Assembly (NCBI GenBank): GCA_035629175.1
Contig: DASPIL010000072.1
Span: 1 to 44,357, forward strand
Length of the DNA stretch: 44,357 nucleotides
Direction of reading: 5' to 3'
Source of the DNA: Verrucomicrobiia bacterium
GTDB lineage: Bacteria > Verrucomicrobiota > Verrucomicrobiia > Limisphaerales > DASXHY01
Below the pieces are notes generated by a model. That model searched no databases, had not been told where the DNA came from, and worked only from the letters and a program-made list of their open reading frames with translations. A program made the position numbers and the translations under genes. This document shows positions 11,101 to 19,061 of the stretch, in pieces. Every line of letters begins with the position of its first letter. Positions within the stretch are counted from its first letter, which is position 1.

Positions 11101-12254
11101 ACAGTGCCGCCTTCAAATGTCGTGTTTGTTCCCCAGAGGCTGACGTTGCCGCTTATGTAGAATGTGTTGTAGGAATCGAATATGTAATCCGTTTGACTCG
11201 TGTTAACGGTTACATAATCAAGTACCAGGCCGCGCATTGGCTTTGAAACCGAGGCCATTTTGATTTCACCAAGCGGATTTCTGGCAAGACGCCGAACGGG
11301 CAATATCTGCTGCAACGACGCCGTTCGCCGACGTGGACGAACTGTCGAGTTCATGGCGTTGTCTGCTTCGGGCAGTGCCTCCAGATCCTCGTGCAAATCC
11401 ATCACGTGCACCTCCTCCACGAGCACATCCCGCCCATCGATCGTTAGCCACTGCTTGGTGACCGGTATTTCTTTGCTGTCGCGGTCCGTGGAAAAGGCTT
11501 TTCCGCGGCCCATCGTCATCGCGCCGAATCCAAGACTCTCGTCGCGTATGAGTTTTCCTGAATGAGACGTGAAAAAATCCGCGGTTCGGACCGGTTGCGG
11601 AGGATCCAGGAATTCGGTCAAAACCTGCAACTTTGTCGTTGCGGGATTCATACCGTAGTCCGCAGGAGGAGGCGGCTGCTGATGAAGAACCACATCCTGT
11701 TCGAACTCGGCCAACTTATAAGTGTATCGCAGGCTCGCAGTGAACCCATCGCCAGCAAAGCATTCGGGATAAACAATAACATTGTCACCATGTATCTCCC
11801 CGGTGCTGCTCTTCACCTCCGCAATGAGCGCATGCTGCCCGCTGTCAGAATCATGATATGCAAGACCAATCACCTGGGAGCGTAACCAACCTTTTTCTCC
11901 GGGCAAACTCATCTCGATAATTCCAGAGGCGTCAGCCGGCCAGATCACCTTGTGCTGTCCTTTATTCGCAACTGCCCCAGCTGAATTCGGCAGGATCTCG
12001 ATTTTCTCCTGGGCTTCCTCCCACTGGCCGTCATCATTCCGAAAATGCATCGCAGTTTTGAGTTCCGTATAGCGCTGAACACGTGGCAGTGGGCCGTCCG
12101 GCGTCGGTTCATAAGCAGTTTTCTCCCAAACACGGTGATGCGGTCCCCGCTCCTTCACGCGGTAGGCGTGGGTCACCTGATCCGTTTGCACCGGTGCAGC
12201 AAGGACTGCGAACGAAAGTACAAGGAACACTCCAAAGCAAGAGCAAGTTCTCAT
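8199..12254 (-). CDS. Large secreted beta-helix/LamG protein, probable partner of the Rhs protein
   Basis: This encodes a 1351-residue protein. I chose the ATG at 12254 because it opens directly into a signal peptide (MRTCSCFGVFLVLSFAVLAA); an in-frame GTG at 12326 would put 24 polar residues in front of it. Residues about 360-950 are rich in Asn, Thr and Gly with repeating short strands, as in right-handed parallel beta-helix surface proteins (inferred fold). About 1040-1065 has a thrombospondin-3-like Asp-rich stretch (SDYDGICDCQEA). Residues about 1083-1300 form a LamG/concanavalin-like domain beginning ALGHWGFNNT. The C-terminus has another calcium-type motif (DSDGDGWPD) and ends in SPANGSTVSR. 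The next gene, the giant YD-repeat protein, starts 11 bases downstream, so the two are probably cotranscribed. Likely extracellular or cell-surface, binding glycan or calcium; no enzymatic motif was recognised. Confidence 0.88.
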   Translation of the reverse strand: MRTCSCFGVFLVLSFAVLAAPVQTDQVTHAYRVKERGPHHRVWEKTAYEPTPDGPLPRVQRYTELKTAMHFRNDDGQWEEAQEKIEILPNSAGAVANKGQHKVIWPADASGIIEMSLPGEKGWLRSQVIGLAYHDSDSGQHALIAEVKSSTGEIHGDNVIVYPECFAGDGFTASLRYTYKLAEFEQDVVLHQQPPPPADYGMNPATTKLQVLTEFLDPPQPVRTADFFTSHSGKLIRDESLGFGAMTMGRGKAFSTDRDSKEIPVTKQWLTIDGRDVLVEEVHVMDLHEDLEALPEADNAMNSTVRPRRRTASLQQILPVRRLARNPLGEIKMASVSKPMRGLVLDYVTVNTSQTDYIFDSYNTFYISGNVSLWGTNTTFEGGTVIKYASNASLLVNTPITWLGRNYGPVLMISKDDNRAGENLPGASGNPGNGQYARTALHLNAGVSASDYELWNLRIANAQTAVAINGGSTHTFGNVQVLNSGVGFAVTNTTIKVQNALLVRVLTNFTGNGAVGHVEHLTSHTASWLNHNLGTNFFVTNSLLIAVTNTAPFAHEAVSVHSSSDGIFHTVGAADHYLPSGSTNRNSGVTAITPRLSAELRRKTTFPPTVFSNEIFSVESTFGPIVERELDIPDRGFHYDALDYVFGGVTANTNITFAPGTAVGWFELPGSSGPGYGISIPNGVTASLVGTADSPCILARYSTVQEGVNNTWNEKGWLAGIRGTGSMQTHNPSRIVATFLRSYLLAAGPCHFRDYNNMLRVTANHCEFYVGNQGGYNTQSAYTNTLFDRIYLVNNTGLSAASFVLRNCTHYGGWVDFGHSEPSAPYWYSSIKDCTFDRTLFSIGNPSGGNPLYITNSHNAYVFGAATAVPTGGRNVTNSTHNWQVGPFGRFYLPAHSPLIDAGSVGAGNVGLHDFTTQVPFDSPEGSTPVDIGYHNPSPNRCLQAGDVIDPGTLNYMTTNICTGGSPTLPVMSSAAVFSPALVRDWINYAYNLQHFETNTVSYVSGNLVFTPALPATFTQAGDHHFNVTVTATASGTGCSNLIANLGLFVVRVWGTNHSDYDGICDCQEALDITDPQNSDSVKPVALGHWGFNNTNTWVGAQGQLPLQTNDLRGVFSWNSNAVRILNTGSSLVYRDQDTDNCNANLVLRKGSIRFWFKPLWTSLNAGGTGPQTESRLLEVGSKGTTNGWFAIGLHPTGTNLWFATQTNTAGTLITNVSTSVQWTSNLWQQVVLTYSSNGTALYINGNLAAVGSGVTAHPGLAARALGFSLGSSRSAGLQAKGVFDNLQTFNYCLDPETIGADFHFDISLDSDGDGWPDLIEDFLGSSPHLAGSMPASITIDSPANGSTVSR

Positions 12255-12631
12255 ATCATACGGAATTGGCCCGAGGAAATTCGAGACTCTCCTGTTTGCC
12301 GTGGAGATCTCATAGCTCCCTGCCACCTTTAGTTAGTCAAATATTTTTCCAACGTCCTGACACAGACATGTGTTATCGCGAGCCGGGATATTACGCTGGA
12401 ATTTGGAACTTTGTAAAAGAGAGTGGGCTGTAGAGTCAAGGGGTTTTCTTGATGAAGTTCATGTTTGAAGGCAGTTTTCGGAGTTTGATGCCTTTGCAGA
12501 GAATTTGTGTGGCTGGACTGAGTCGGCAGGTCTGGAATTCAGTCCGGTCGACTTTTTTGCACGACCCGGGCTTATGGAAATGCATCAAGAGACCGCGGAC
12601 AAGTCCGCGGTCTCTTGTTTTCTGTTCCAGT
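12255..12631. other. Intergenic region between two minus-strand genes
   Basis: This stretch of 377 bases holds no convincing gene. It contains a perfect hairpin at 12586-12617, described separately, and presumably the promoter of the 8199-12254 gene. I could not pick out a convincing promoter by eye. A small inverted repeat (TCAAG...CTTGA) lies near 12437-12454. Confidence 0.5.
12586..12617. terminator. Perfect 15-bp inverted repeat, probable terminator
   Basis: The arm CAAGAGACCGCGGAC (12586-12600) is followed by AA and then its exact reverse complement (12603-12617). Allowing a minimal loop, about 13 pairs can form. It lies 14 bases beyond the stop codon of the minus-strand lectin/LamG gene, where an intrinsic terminator is expected. 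The T-rich tract (TTTTCTG) is on the plus-strand side, so the U-tract is better for plus-strand transcription; on the minus strand it is weak. Confidence 0.65.
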
Positions 12632-14437
12632 TTACGGCAGTTGTTTACCCGCCGTGCCGGCGTTAAATACCCCCTGGACTTCGGAGACCGTCAACGCCCG
12701 ATTGTAGAGCGAGACTTCGTCCATCCTTCCAGCGAACCCATGCTCGCCATAAGATCCGCCGCTCGCGACGACCCCAATGACAAACGGATACGACGTCTGT
12801 GGCATGATCGTTCCGATTGATTCTTCGGCGACGACGAGGCCGTTGCGGAAAATTCGTGCCACTCCTCCGCTGGAATCATAGGTAACCGCAATGTGTTGAA
12901 ACGCGTTTTCTAGAACAATCGGTCCAGAGGAGAGGATATATGGATTACCGTATACATCGATAATGTTCGCGCAAATCGAGCCACTTCCCTGTCCAGCCTC
13001 GGGATCTTGCGACAGCTTAACCATGGAACCGTATGTGTTGCTGCCATAGCGCCAGCCGAACAGCCACTGGTTAGCGGAGTCCAGATCTACTGGATGCACC
13101 CATGCTTCAATGGTGAATCCACTGGATAAACCAACATTCAAAGTCGACGAAGCCGGCGCAATTACACCTGATGCGATATTCGTGTGCGTGAACCAAAAGC
13201 TTTCGCCCACTTCCCCAGGTACGTACGAGATCGCGGTTGCAGTCCCGTCGTTGGAGCCGACACTATCTTCTGCATTGAATTCTGCTTTCCATAGTGAAAC
13301 CAGGTTGGTCAGAGAGGAAACAGCGCTCAGCTGCGGCGGGCACTTGCCAGCACAACCGGCTGAAAAAATTCCGTATATTTCGTTTGAACTGAGCGCTCTA
13401 CTGTATAGCGCGACTTCGTCCATGTAGCCTCTGTAATCACTCTCGCCGTAATTCCCATTCGCAGCGGCTGACCCGAAAACAAACGGATACGAAGTCTGCG
13501 GTGTGAAGGAACCGAAGGACGATTGAGCCGCCAGAGTTCCGTTTACATAAATTTTCGCAAGACCGGTACCGCTGGAGTCATAGGTAACGGCCAAGTGATG
13601 GAAAGCGTAATCAACAATCAGGGGTGATGTTGAAAGAACATGAGGCGTCCCGTTGACATCGATGATGTTGATGCAGATCGATCCCGCGCCTTGGCCGGCT
13701 GAGGGTGCTTGCGAGAGTTTGACACAAGCGCCGTACGTGTCACTGCCCTCGCGCCAGCCGAATAACCATTGGTTAAGATTGGCAACGGCGGTAGGCGCAA
13801 TCCATCCTTCGATCGTGAACCCAGTGGTGGTCCCTACGTCGAGACGCTTTGACGGTGGCACTACGATTCCGCTATTCGTGCCACTAAACCGAAATGCCCG
13901 TTCAACGATGCCATCGGAATACGAAATGTTTAAGGGCGCTCCATTGTTGCCTCCCACGCTGTCCATGGCATTGTCCTCTCCTTTCCAGAACGCCACGATA
14001 TTTGACGGCGCTGTGTAGCACGACACCACGTTAACCTGAGATGTGACTGTTCCAGAGTTGTCGTTTAGGACAAAGTCGTTGATGCCGAGCAGCAGATCGC
14101 CGGAACTCACCGCCCGAAAATAAGCCGAACTCCCGACAGCAAAATATGGATCTGATCCCGGTGTGCCGATCACTCCGATGAGCTGCCCGTTCATGCCGTT
14201 CTGCATGGGTGTGTTCGGAATATCGAGTGCATAAAAGGCGCCGTTTGGACCGACTGATGGCGAGGATGCTCCCCATTTCCAACTACCGGTTGATGTTATA
14301 CTGACACAATCTCCCGCCGAAACCGTCAGACTCGAATTCACAAACCCGGCCGTCGCTGGAACGGTCACTGAAGCCGTTGCCGCTTTACTGATGCACGCAG
14401 ACGCCAACACGCTTAAACAAACAATAGGTATTTTCAT
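12632..14437 (-). CDS. Secreted protein with LecA (PA-IL)-like lectin domain and two tandem LamG domains
   Basis: This encodes 601 residues from the ATG at 14437, which opens into a signal peptide (MKIPIVCLSVLASACISKAA); an upstream in-frame TTG at 14473 adds 12 non-signal residues and was not chosen. Residues about 21-138 resemble the PA-IL/LecA galactose-binding lectin: an AGDCVSITSTG strand like LecA's PGDVITIVAAG, a GPNG turn, and near the end GINDFVLNDNSGTV, matching the LecA calcium loop IYNDVPGTYGNNSG with a shortened loop. Residues about 141-360 and 370-598 are two LamG/concanavalin-like domains that are clearly internal duplicates. Both contain VTYDSSG, PQTSYPFV and MDEV.LY.RAL. The protein is probably an extracellular carbohydrate binder. 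The lectin assignment is by motif comparison only, and calcium or sugar binding is not proven. Confidence 0.87.
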   Translation of the reverse strand: MKIPIVCLSVLASACISKAATASVTVPATAGFVNSSLTVSAGDCVSITSTGSWKWGASSPSVGPNGAFYALDIPNTPMQNGMNGQLIGVIGTPGSDPYFAVGSSAYFRAVSSGDLLLGINDFVLNDNSGTVTSQVNVVSCYTAPSNIVAFWKGEDNAMDSVGGNNGAPLNISYSDGIVERAFRFSGTNSGIVVPPSKRLDVGTTTGFTIEGWIAPTAVANLNQWLFGWREGSDTYGACVKLSQAPSAGQGAGSICINIIDVNGTPHVLSTSPLIVDYAFHHLAVTYDSSGTGLAKIYVNGTLAAQSSFGSFTPQTSYPFVFGSAAANGNYGESDYRGYMDEVALYSRALSSNEIYGIFSAGCAGKCPPQLSAVSSLTNLVSLWKAEFNAEDSVGSNDGTATAISYVPGEVGESFWFTHTNIASGVIAPASSTLNVGLSSGFTIEAWVHPVDLDSANQWLFGWRYGSNTYGSMVKLSQDPEAGQGSGSICANIIDVYGNPYILSSGPIVLENAFQHIAVTYDSSGGVARIFRNGLVVAEESIGTIMPQTSYPFVIGVVASGGSYGEHGFAGRMDEVSLYNRALTVSEVQGVFNAGTAGKQLP

Positions 14438-14950
14438 GTCGCTGATTCTTGGGATGTTGTTGATGTTCCTCAAAACGTTGCAAATGCGCCACCAACCATT
14501 GACGAGATTAGCAGCGGCTTGCGCATCTATACGGACGAAGACGGGAAATCTTTCAAAAATCTTTCATTTTTTGGCGAGAACGAACAAGAGATACGATAGG
14601 GAGATCTTCGGGTTCCGAATCGCTGTAGGCCGTTTCTCCATTCTGAGCACGGGTGGATTGGCGCGTTCAATATGCAATGGACAAACGGATGCCGGGCAAG
14701 GACTGATCTCGAACATGATGGGTCCCACCCGCTCCGGGATGAAACTTGTATAGAAATCCCACGCTGTGCTGCGCGAAAACTGGACAATATCGACGGCTTT
14801 CTTCGGCACACGCTTATCTTTCTGTTGATGCCCAATGACTTGCGCTAATGGCACAGGGCAAGCTTTTTTGCCTGCCGATCGGAGCAGCGACAGCCTTAAT
14901 AACTAACGAGAAGGCCTGTCTCCGTGCCCTAACCTAACTAATAAGGACCT
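14438..14950. other. Divergent intergenic region without a convincing gene
   Basis: These 513 bases separate the minus-strand lectin gene from a plus-strand gene and should hold both promoters. A GTG-initiated minus-strand frame (14564-14854, 96 codons) is open but has no recognised family and no clear ribosome site, so it is not called. A small hairpin (GGCAA...TTGCC) lies at 14857-14872. Nothing else stands out. Confidence 0.5.
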
Positions 14951-15664
14951 ATGCAACGTATCCAAAATAACAAACTGAAAATGGCAGGCGCCACTCTCGC
15001 CTGTCTTCAGCACCCTGACCACGTGCCGATGTGGCAGGATATCCCACCCTTCGAGGAATCAGTCGCCGAATTTAAGGCGATCATCGATTCCATTTGCTCC
15101 GCTGCCCAGCGGCAAACGGCCCTCACCGGCACCACCGCCCAAAAGGCAGCTGTGCGAGAAGGCATGGTCGCGTCCGCGTTCGCAGTCAGCTCCGGCATGG
15201 TCGCTCTCGCATCATTAACCGATAATGCGGCGCTTGCGGCACAGGCAGGTTTCAGTAAATGCGCGATTGCTGATGGACGCGAGGCGAACGTGTTGACTCG
15301 ATGCAAGTCCATTCTGGCGCTTGCTGAACAACATCGGGAGGACCTCGCTAAAAAGGCGAATATCAATTCCTCCGACCTGAAGACCTTGAAAACGTTGGTG
15401 GCAGAGTTCGAATCCGTACAGTCGGCTCCGCTCCAGGCTCGCGCTGCCCGCGCTGCCGCCACAGCCGAACTGGCCAGCTTGTTCGGTCGCCTCGACGATC
15501 TCCTGAAACTCAGGCTGGATGCGATGATGGTGAAGTTCGAATCATCGCATCCGGAGTTTTATGCGGAATATCAATCCGCCCGGATTGTGATGAGCTCGCC
15601 CGCGCACGCATCCGCTCCCGAACCCGCTCCCGAACCCGACGCGGAAGCTCTAAAAGCTGCCTGA
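14951..15664 (+). CDS. Hypothetical alanine-rich helical protein
   Basis: I do not recognise a named family for this 237-residue protein. It has no signal peptide or membrane segment and looks mostly alpha-helical, with many Ala and Leu residues. The N-terminal half carries a stretch of small residues (EGMVASAFAVSSGMVALASL). The conserved-looking C-terminal part reads LKLRLDAMMVKFESSHPEFY followed by AEYQSAR, then an acidic Pro/Ala tail (EPAPEPDAEALKAA). A good ribosome site (AAGGA, 14943-14947) precedes the ATG, which supports the start. It stands alone, with 346 gene-free bases after it. It could be a helical-bundle cytoplasmic protein; no function is claimed. Confidence 0.8.
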   Translation: MQRIQNNKLKMAGATLACLQHPDHVPMWQDIPPFEESVAEFKAIIDSICSAAQRQTALTGTTAQKAAVREGMVASAFAVSSGMVALASLTDNAALAAQAGFSKCAIADGREANVLTRCKSILALAEQHREDLAKKANINSSDLKTLKTLVAEFESVQSAPLQARAARAAATAELASLFGRLDDLLKLRLDAMMVKFESSHPEFYAEYQSARIVMSSPAHASAPEPAPEPDAEALKAA

Positions 15665-16010
15665 AGAGTGACAGGGGGCGACTCGGCGATGGCATTTCAG
15701 CGCGGATTGTCATCGCCGAAGCTTCGCAGGGTGCTTCCTGGCATTCGCTGCGCTCCGCAAATTGCCAAGGAGCGGTCGAAGTCGCCGGGTATGCATTTCG
15801 TGGTCCTTGCGTTGCTCCTATTTTCCAAGGTATTCGATCCACGATCAGCACGAGTTCGCTCGGATTGAAAGCTGGTTTCGTTGCGAGGGAAAAATTATTT
15901 CGTCGGGAGCACCGACTTGGAGTCGGATCAGCAACTGCAATCATTTGGAACGCTGGGCTACATCACACTGAGCGCTTGCCAATGGCGGTTTATTGCGGTG
16001 AATTAGCGCC
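15665..16010. other. Intergenic region with a small hairpin
   Basis: No gene is seen in these 346 bases. Just after the upstream stop there is a 9-bp perfect stem (TCGGCGATG at 15683-15691 and CATCGCCGA at 15711-15719) with a 19-base loop and no T-tract. It may be a weak terminator or other RNA structure. The rest shows no recognisable element. Confidence 0.4.
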
Positions 16011-17597
16011 ATGACCTCCCGAACATTCCGTTCCCTGGTTCTGTTCATCGCCATGGCCGTGGCCTCTTCAGGCGCTCCCGCTCGGGCGCAGAATGTCTCG
16101 ACGAATGCGACATCAGCCAACGCCAATCGCATCGTCCTGAGCACGCAGGGCACAAATATCATCAATCGCAACATTTACGGCCACTTCGCGGAACATCTGG
16201 GCCGCTGCATTTACGAAGGCATCTGGGTCGGGCCAGACAGTCCAATTCCCAACACGCGCGGCATTCGCAACGATGTTGCCAATGCTTTGCGTGCGCTGAA
16301 GATTCCCGTTCTGCGCTGGCCGGGCGGATGTTTTGCAGATGAGTATCATTGGAAGGATGGCATAGGGCCGCGGGAAAAACGGCCGTCCATGATCAATACG
16401 CATTGGGGAGGCGTGGTGGAGAATAATCACTTCGGAACGCACGAGTTCATGGACCTCTGCGAACAGATCGGTGCAGCACCTTATGTGTGTGGAAACGTCG
16501 GAAGCGGAACGGTCCAGGAAATGATGGAGTGGGTGGAGTATATGACGTCGAGTGCGGATTCCCCCATGGCCAACCTGCGGCGCCAGAATGGGCGCGCCGA
16601 ACCGTGGAAGCTTCCGTTTTTTGGCGTCGGCAACGAAAGCTGGGGCTGCGGCGGCAATATGACCCCCGATTACTACGCGGATTTGTATCGCCGCTACAAC
16701 ACGTTCGTGAAGAACTATGATCGTGCGAATCCAGTGACCCGCTTTGCATGTGGCGCAAACGGGGGGGACACGAATTGGACAGAGGTGGTGATGCGTGATG
16801 TCGGCCGCCGCATGCAGGGGCTGTCTCTGCACTATTACACTGTTCCCCGCACCTGGCGCGAGAAAGGATCAGCAACGCGTTTTGATGAATCCGAGTGGCA
16901 CACCACTTTGCGCAAGGCGCTTGAAATGGACGATCTCGTTACCCGCCACGGCGCGATCATGGACAAATATGATCCGCAGAAGCGCATCGGGATGATCGTC
17001 GACGAATGGGGAACGTGGTACGATGTGGAGCCAGGCACGAACCCGGGATTCCTGTATCAGCAGAATACGTTGCGTGATGCGTTGGTTGCCGCGATTTCGC
17101 TGAACATCTTCAACGAACATTGCGATCGCGTGACGATGGCAAACATCGCCCAAACGGTGAACGTGCTGCAAGCGATGATCCTGACCCACAAGGAAAAGAT
17201 GGTGCTGACGCCAACGTTTCACGTGTTTGAAATGTACTCCGTTCACCATGATGCGACGTTGCTGCCCGCGACGATTTCGTCGAGGCGATACATCTCGCAA
17301 TCGCAGGAAGTTCCACAAATCCACGCGTCGGCATCGAGGGATAAAGCGGGGAGAATTCATGTGACGCTTGCCAATTTGAATCCGAACGAGGCTGCAGAGG
17401 TCGCCTGTGAATTGGCGGGTTTGGGCGGCAAAAAGGTGAGTGGCCGGGTGTTGACGGCTCCTGCGATCAACTCACACAACACGTTCGACAATCCCCACGT
17501 GGTGAAGCCTGCGCCTTTCAACGATTGCAAGGTGAACGATTCGGGATTTACGACCACACTGCCGCCGAAGTCGGTGGTGGTTCTTTCGCTGCATTAA
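16011..17597 (+). CDS. Secreted alpha-L-arabinofuranosidase, GH51 family
   Basis: This 528-residue protein matches glycoside hydrolase family 51, retaining enzymes that release terminal alpha-L-arabinofuranosyl groups from arabinan and arabinoxylan. Residues 1-26 form a signal peptide ending ARA, so the enzyme is exported. The family motifs are present: [15 protein letters not shown] near 56-70, [15 protein letters not shown] at 100-114, the acid/base Glu209 in GVGNESWG, and the nucleophile Glu332 in [13 protein letters not shown]. The C-terminal beta domain ends at the stop ([11 protein letters not shown]). The length fits the family. The gene is followed by about 650 gene-free bases, so it is probably transcribed alone. 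Arabinose or xylose catabolism fits the xylulokinase about 4 kb downstream. The exact substrate is inferred. Confidence 0.95.
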   Translation: MTSRTFRSLVLFIAMAVASSGAPARAQNVSTNATSANANRIVLSTQGTNIINRNIYGHFAEHLGRCIYEGIWVGPDSPIPNTRGIRNDVANALRALKIPVLRWPGGCFADEYHWKDGIGPREKRPSMINTHWGGVVENNHFGTHEFMDLCEQIGAAPYVCGNVGSGTVQEMMEWVEYMTSSADSPMANLRRQNGRAEPWKLPFFGVGNESWGCGGNMTPDYYADLYRRYNTFVKNYDRANPVTRFACGANGGDTNWTEVVMRDVGRRMQGLSLHYYTVPRTWREKGSATRFDESEWHTTLRKALEMDDLVTRHGAIMDKYDPQKRIGMIVDEWGTWYDVEPGTNPGFLYQQNTLRDALVAAISLNIFNEHCDRVTMANIAQTVNVLQAMILTHKEKMVLTPTFHVFEMYSVHHDATLLPATISSRRYISQSQEVPQIHASASRDKAGRIHVTLANLNPNEAAEVACELAGLGGKKVSGRVLTAPAINSHNTFDNPHVVKPAPFNDCKVNDSGFTTTLPPKSVVVLSLH

Positions 17598-17671
17598 TGG
17601 TTGGACGTGTCCGTTTCGGTGCCAAAACGGGTTACGCGAATTACCCAATTTTAGCGAATTGAAGAGAGGGC

Positions 17672-18061
17672 TTTAACCACGGATGGACACGGATCCACGC
17701 GGATACGGAAAAGGCAAGACAGCATTTAACCACGAATCACGCGAACCACACGAAACCCGGCGTGGGAAGGGTGAATGCAATGAAACGTTTCACAGCGATT
17801 CGCGAATGATCAGCGCCGCAAGCAGCCAAGACCGCTGTGCCTGTCGTGCTTATACCGCCGTCCGGGGTCAAACAAAATAACCTCACGCGAAGGCCGCGAA
17901 GGGCGCGGAGGAGAGGCTTTGAACAGGAACACGCAGAGATCACTGAGAGCCCGTTGTCCGTAGTTGGTTGATGGTTAAGGGTTGAGGGTCTTTGGTTGAG
18001 AGTTGAGTTCTTCCGCGGTGCGTCGTCCCTTCGTCCTTTGGTCCTTTGGTCCCTTGGTCCC
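17672..18061. repeat. Cluster of short-period tandem repeats in a 657-base gene-free region
   Basis: The gap 17598-18254 has no convincing gene and is built of short-period repeats. At 17681-17710 a 10-base unit of form GGATnnACnC occurs three times. At 17966-18007 a 7-base unit (GGTTGAG and variants) occurs six times in register. At 18024-18061 an 8-base unit (CGTCCCTT/GGTCCTTT) occurs nearly five times in register. Between them lie purine-rich phrases such as AACCACGAATCACGCGAACC. Interspersed repeats of this flavour are familiar from Verrucomicrobia and Planctomycetes intergenic DNA; that comparison is from memory. Confidence 0.8.
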
Positions 18062-18254
18062 ATCCTCATCTCTCGCCGTGTGTGTGCTGTGATTGTCCCC
18101 CATGGGACGAGGTTTCGGCTGAGAAGAAGCGTCACTGCGGGGCGGCGGGTTGAAGTTCCCCTTTGACCCTTGCGGCGGCAGAACATAGCTTTCGCCCGTG
18201 CAGAAGGGCAACGCCAGCACGTTTGATTCACCGCAGGTGCGCTTCATCTCGCGC

Positions 18255-19061
18255 ATGCCGCTGCCCCGTTCCTACTCGAACTTTCTCGGCCGGAAATTAT
18301 TTCGATTCCTGCTCACGATCCAGGGACTGGGCGCCTTCACCCTGATCACGCTTGGCGTGTTGCTTACCAAAATGGGGGTCGCTCGCAAATTGATCCGCCC
18401 GCTCATCGTCTTTCAAATCTCGCGGTCCGGAGTTCGGCTGCTTCCCATGTTCCTGTTTCTCGCGGGCGCGACTGGCCTTGTTGTGATTGGACAGACCGTC
18501 TCGTGGGCAACACGGTTTGGGGCAATCAATTATCTCGGAACCATCATGGTGATTGTTGTGGTGCGGGAATTGGGGCCCTTGATCGCGGCGTTGCTCATTC
18601 TTTCACGCGTCGGCGCTGCAAACGTGATCGAACTCGGCACCGCCCGCGCCACGGGTGAAGTCGAGGCGCTGGAAGCCTTGGGGATTGATCCGATTCATTA
18701 TTTTGTCGTGCCGCGAGTGATCGGAATGGCAGTCGGGTTGTTTGCGCTGACCGTCTATCTCATTCTGGGAACTCTTGCGAGCGGTTACCTTTGGGCGTTT
18801 CTGCAGGACGTGCCGCTTCGGCCCGGCGATTATTTTCGGCAACTGGCCGGCGCCCTGTCGGGACTCGACTTCGCGTTGCTTGCGCTCAAGACCTTGTTGT
18901 TTGGATTCATCATTGCATTGGTCACCTGCTATCACGGGCTGGCCCAGCCTCTGCGGCTGGAGGAGGTTTCGTTTGCGACAGTGCGCGCCGTGGCGCAAAG
19001 CGTGATTGCCTGTGTGCTTCTGGATGCCGTGTTCATCCTGATTTATCTCGTCGTCGCATGA
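18255..19061 (+). CDS. mlaE: MlaE-family ABC transporter permease (DUF140)
   Basis: This is the integral-membrane subunit of an Mla/MCE phospholipid transporter in the inner membrane. From the ATG at 18255 it has 268 residues, the usual family length; an in-frame GTG at 18198 would add 19 residues. Several hydrophobic helices are visible, for example MFLFLAGATGLVVIGQTV and TIMVIVVVRELGPLIAALLI. The family's conserved cytoplasmic loop is recognisable as EVEALEALGIDPIHYFVVPR, which contacts the ATPase in MlaE. The stop overlaps the start of the ATPase gene (ATGA), and the MCE gene follows, giving the order permease, ATPase, MCE. The upstream region is the repeat-rich gap, so any promoter lies there. 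Lipid transport is inferred from the family and neighbours. Confidence 0.92.
   Translation: MPLPRSYSNFLGRKLFRFLLTIQGLGAFTLITLGVLLTKMGVARKLIRPLIVFQISRSGVRLLPMFLFLAGATGLVVIGQTVSWATRFGAINYLGTIMVIVVVRELGPLIAALLILSRVGAANVIELGTARATGEVEALEALGIDPIHYFVVPRVIGMAVGLFALTVYLILGTLASGYLWAFLQDVPLRPGDYFRQLAGALSGLDFALLALKTLLFGFIIALVTCYHGLAQPLRLEEVSFATVRAVAQSVIACVLLDAVFILIYLVVA

Noticed and set aside
14564-14854. A 96-codon GTG-initiated minus-strand frame in the gap
   Set aside because: No ribosome site and no recognised family; I cannot exclude a small hypothetical gene, but cannot support it.
18024-18061. Possible CRISPR-like repeat
   Set aside because: The 8-base units are directly adjacent with no spacers, so this is a tandem repeat.
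18791-19057. Upstream extension of the MlaF-like frame
   Set aside because: This part lies within the MlaE gene in another frame; the ATG at 19058 gives the family's normal N-terminus and an ATGA overlap.
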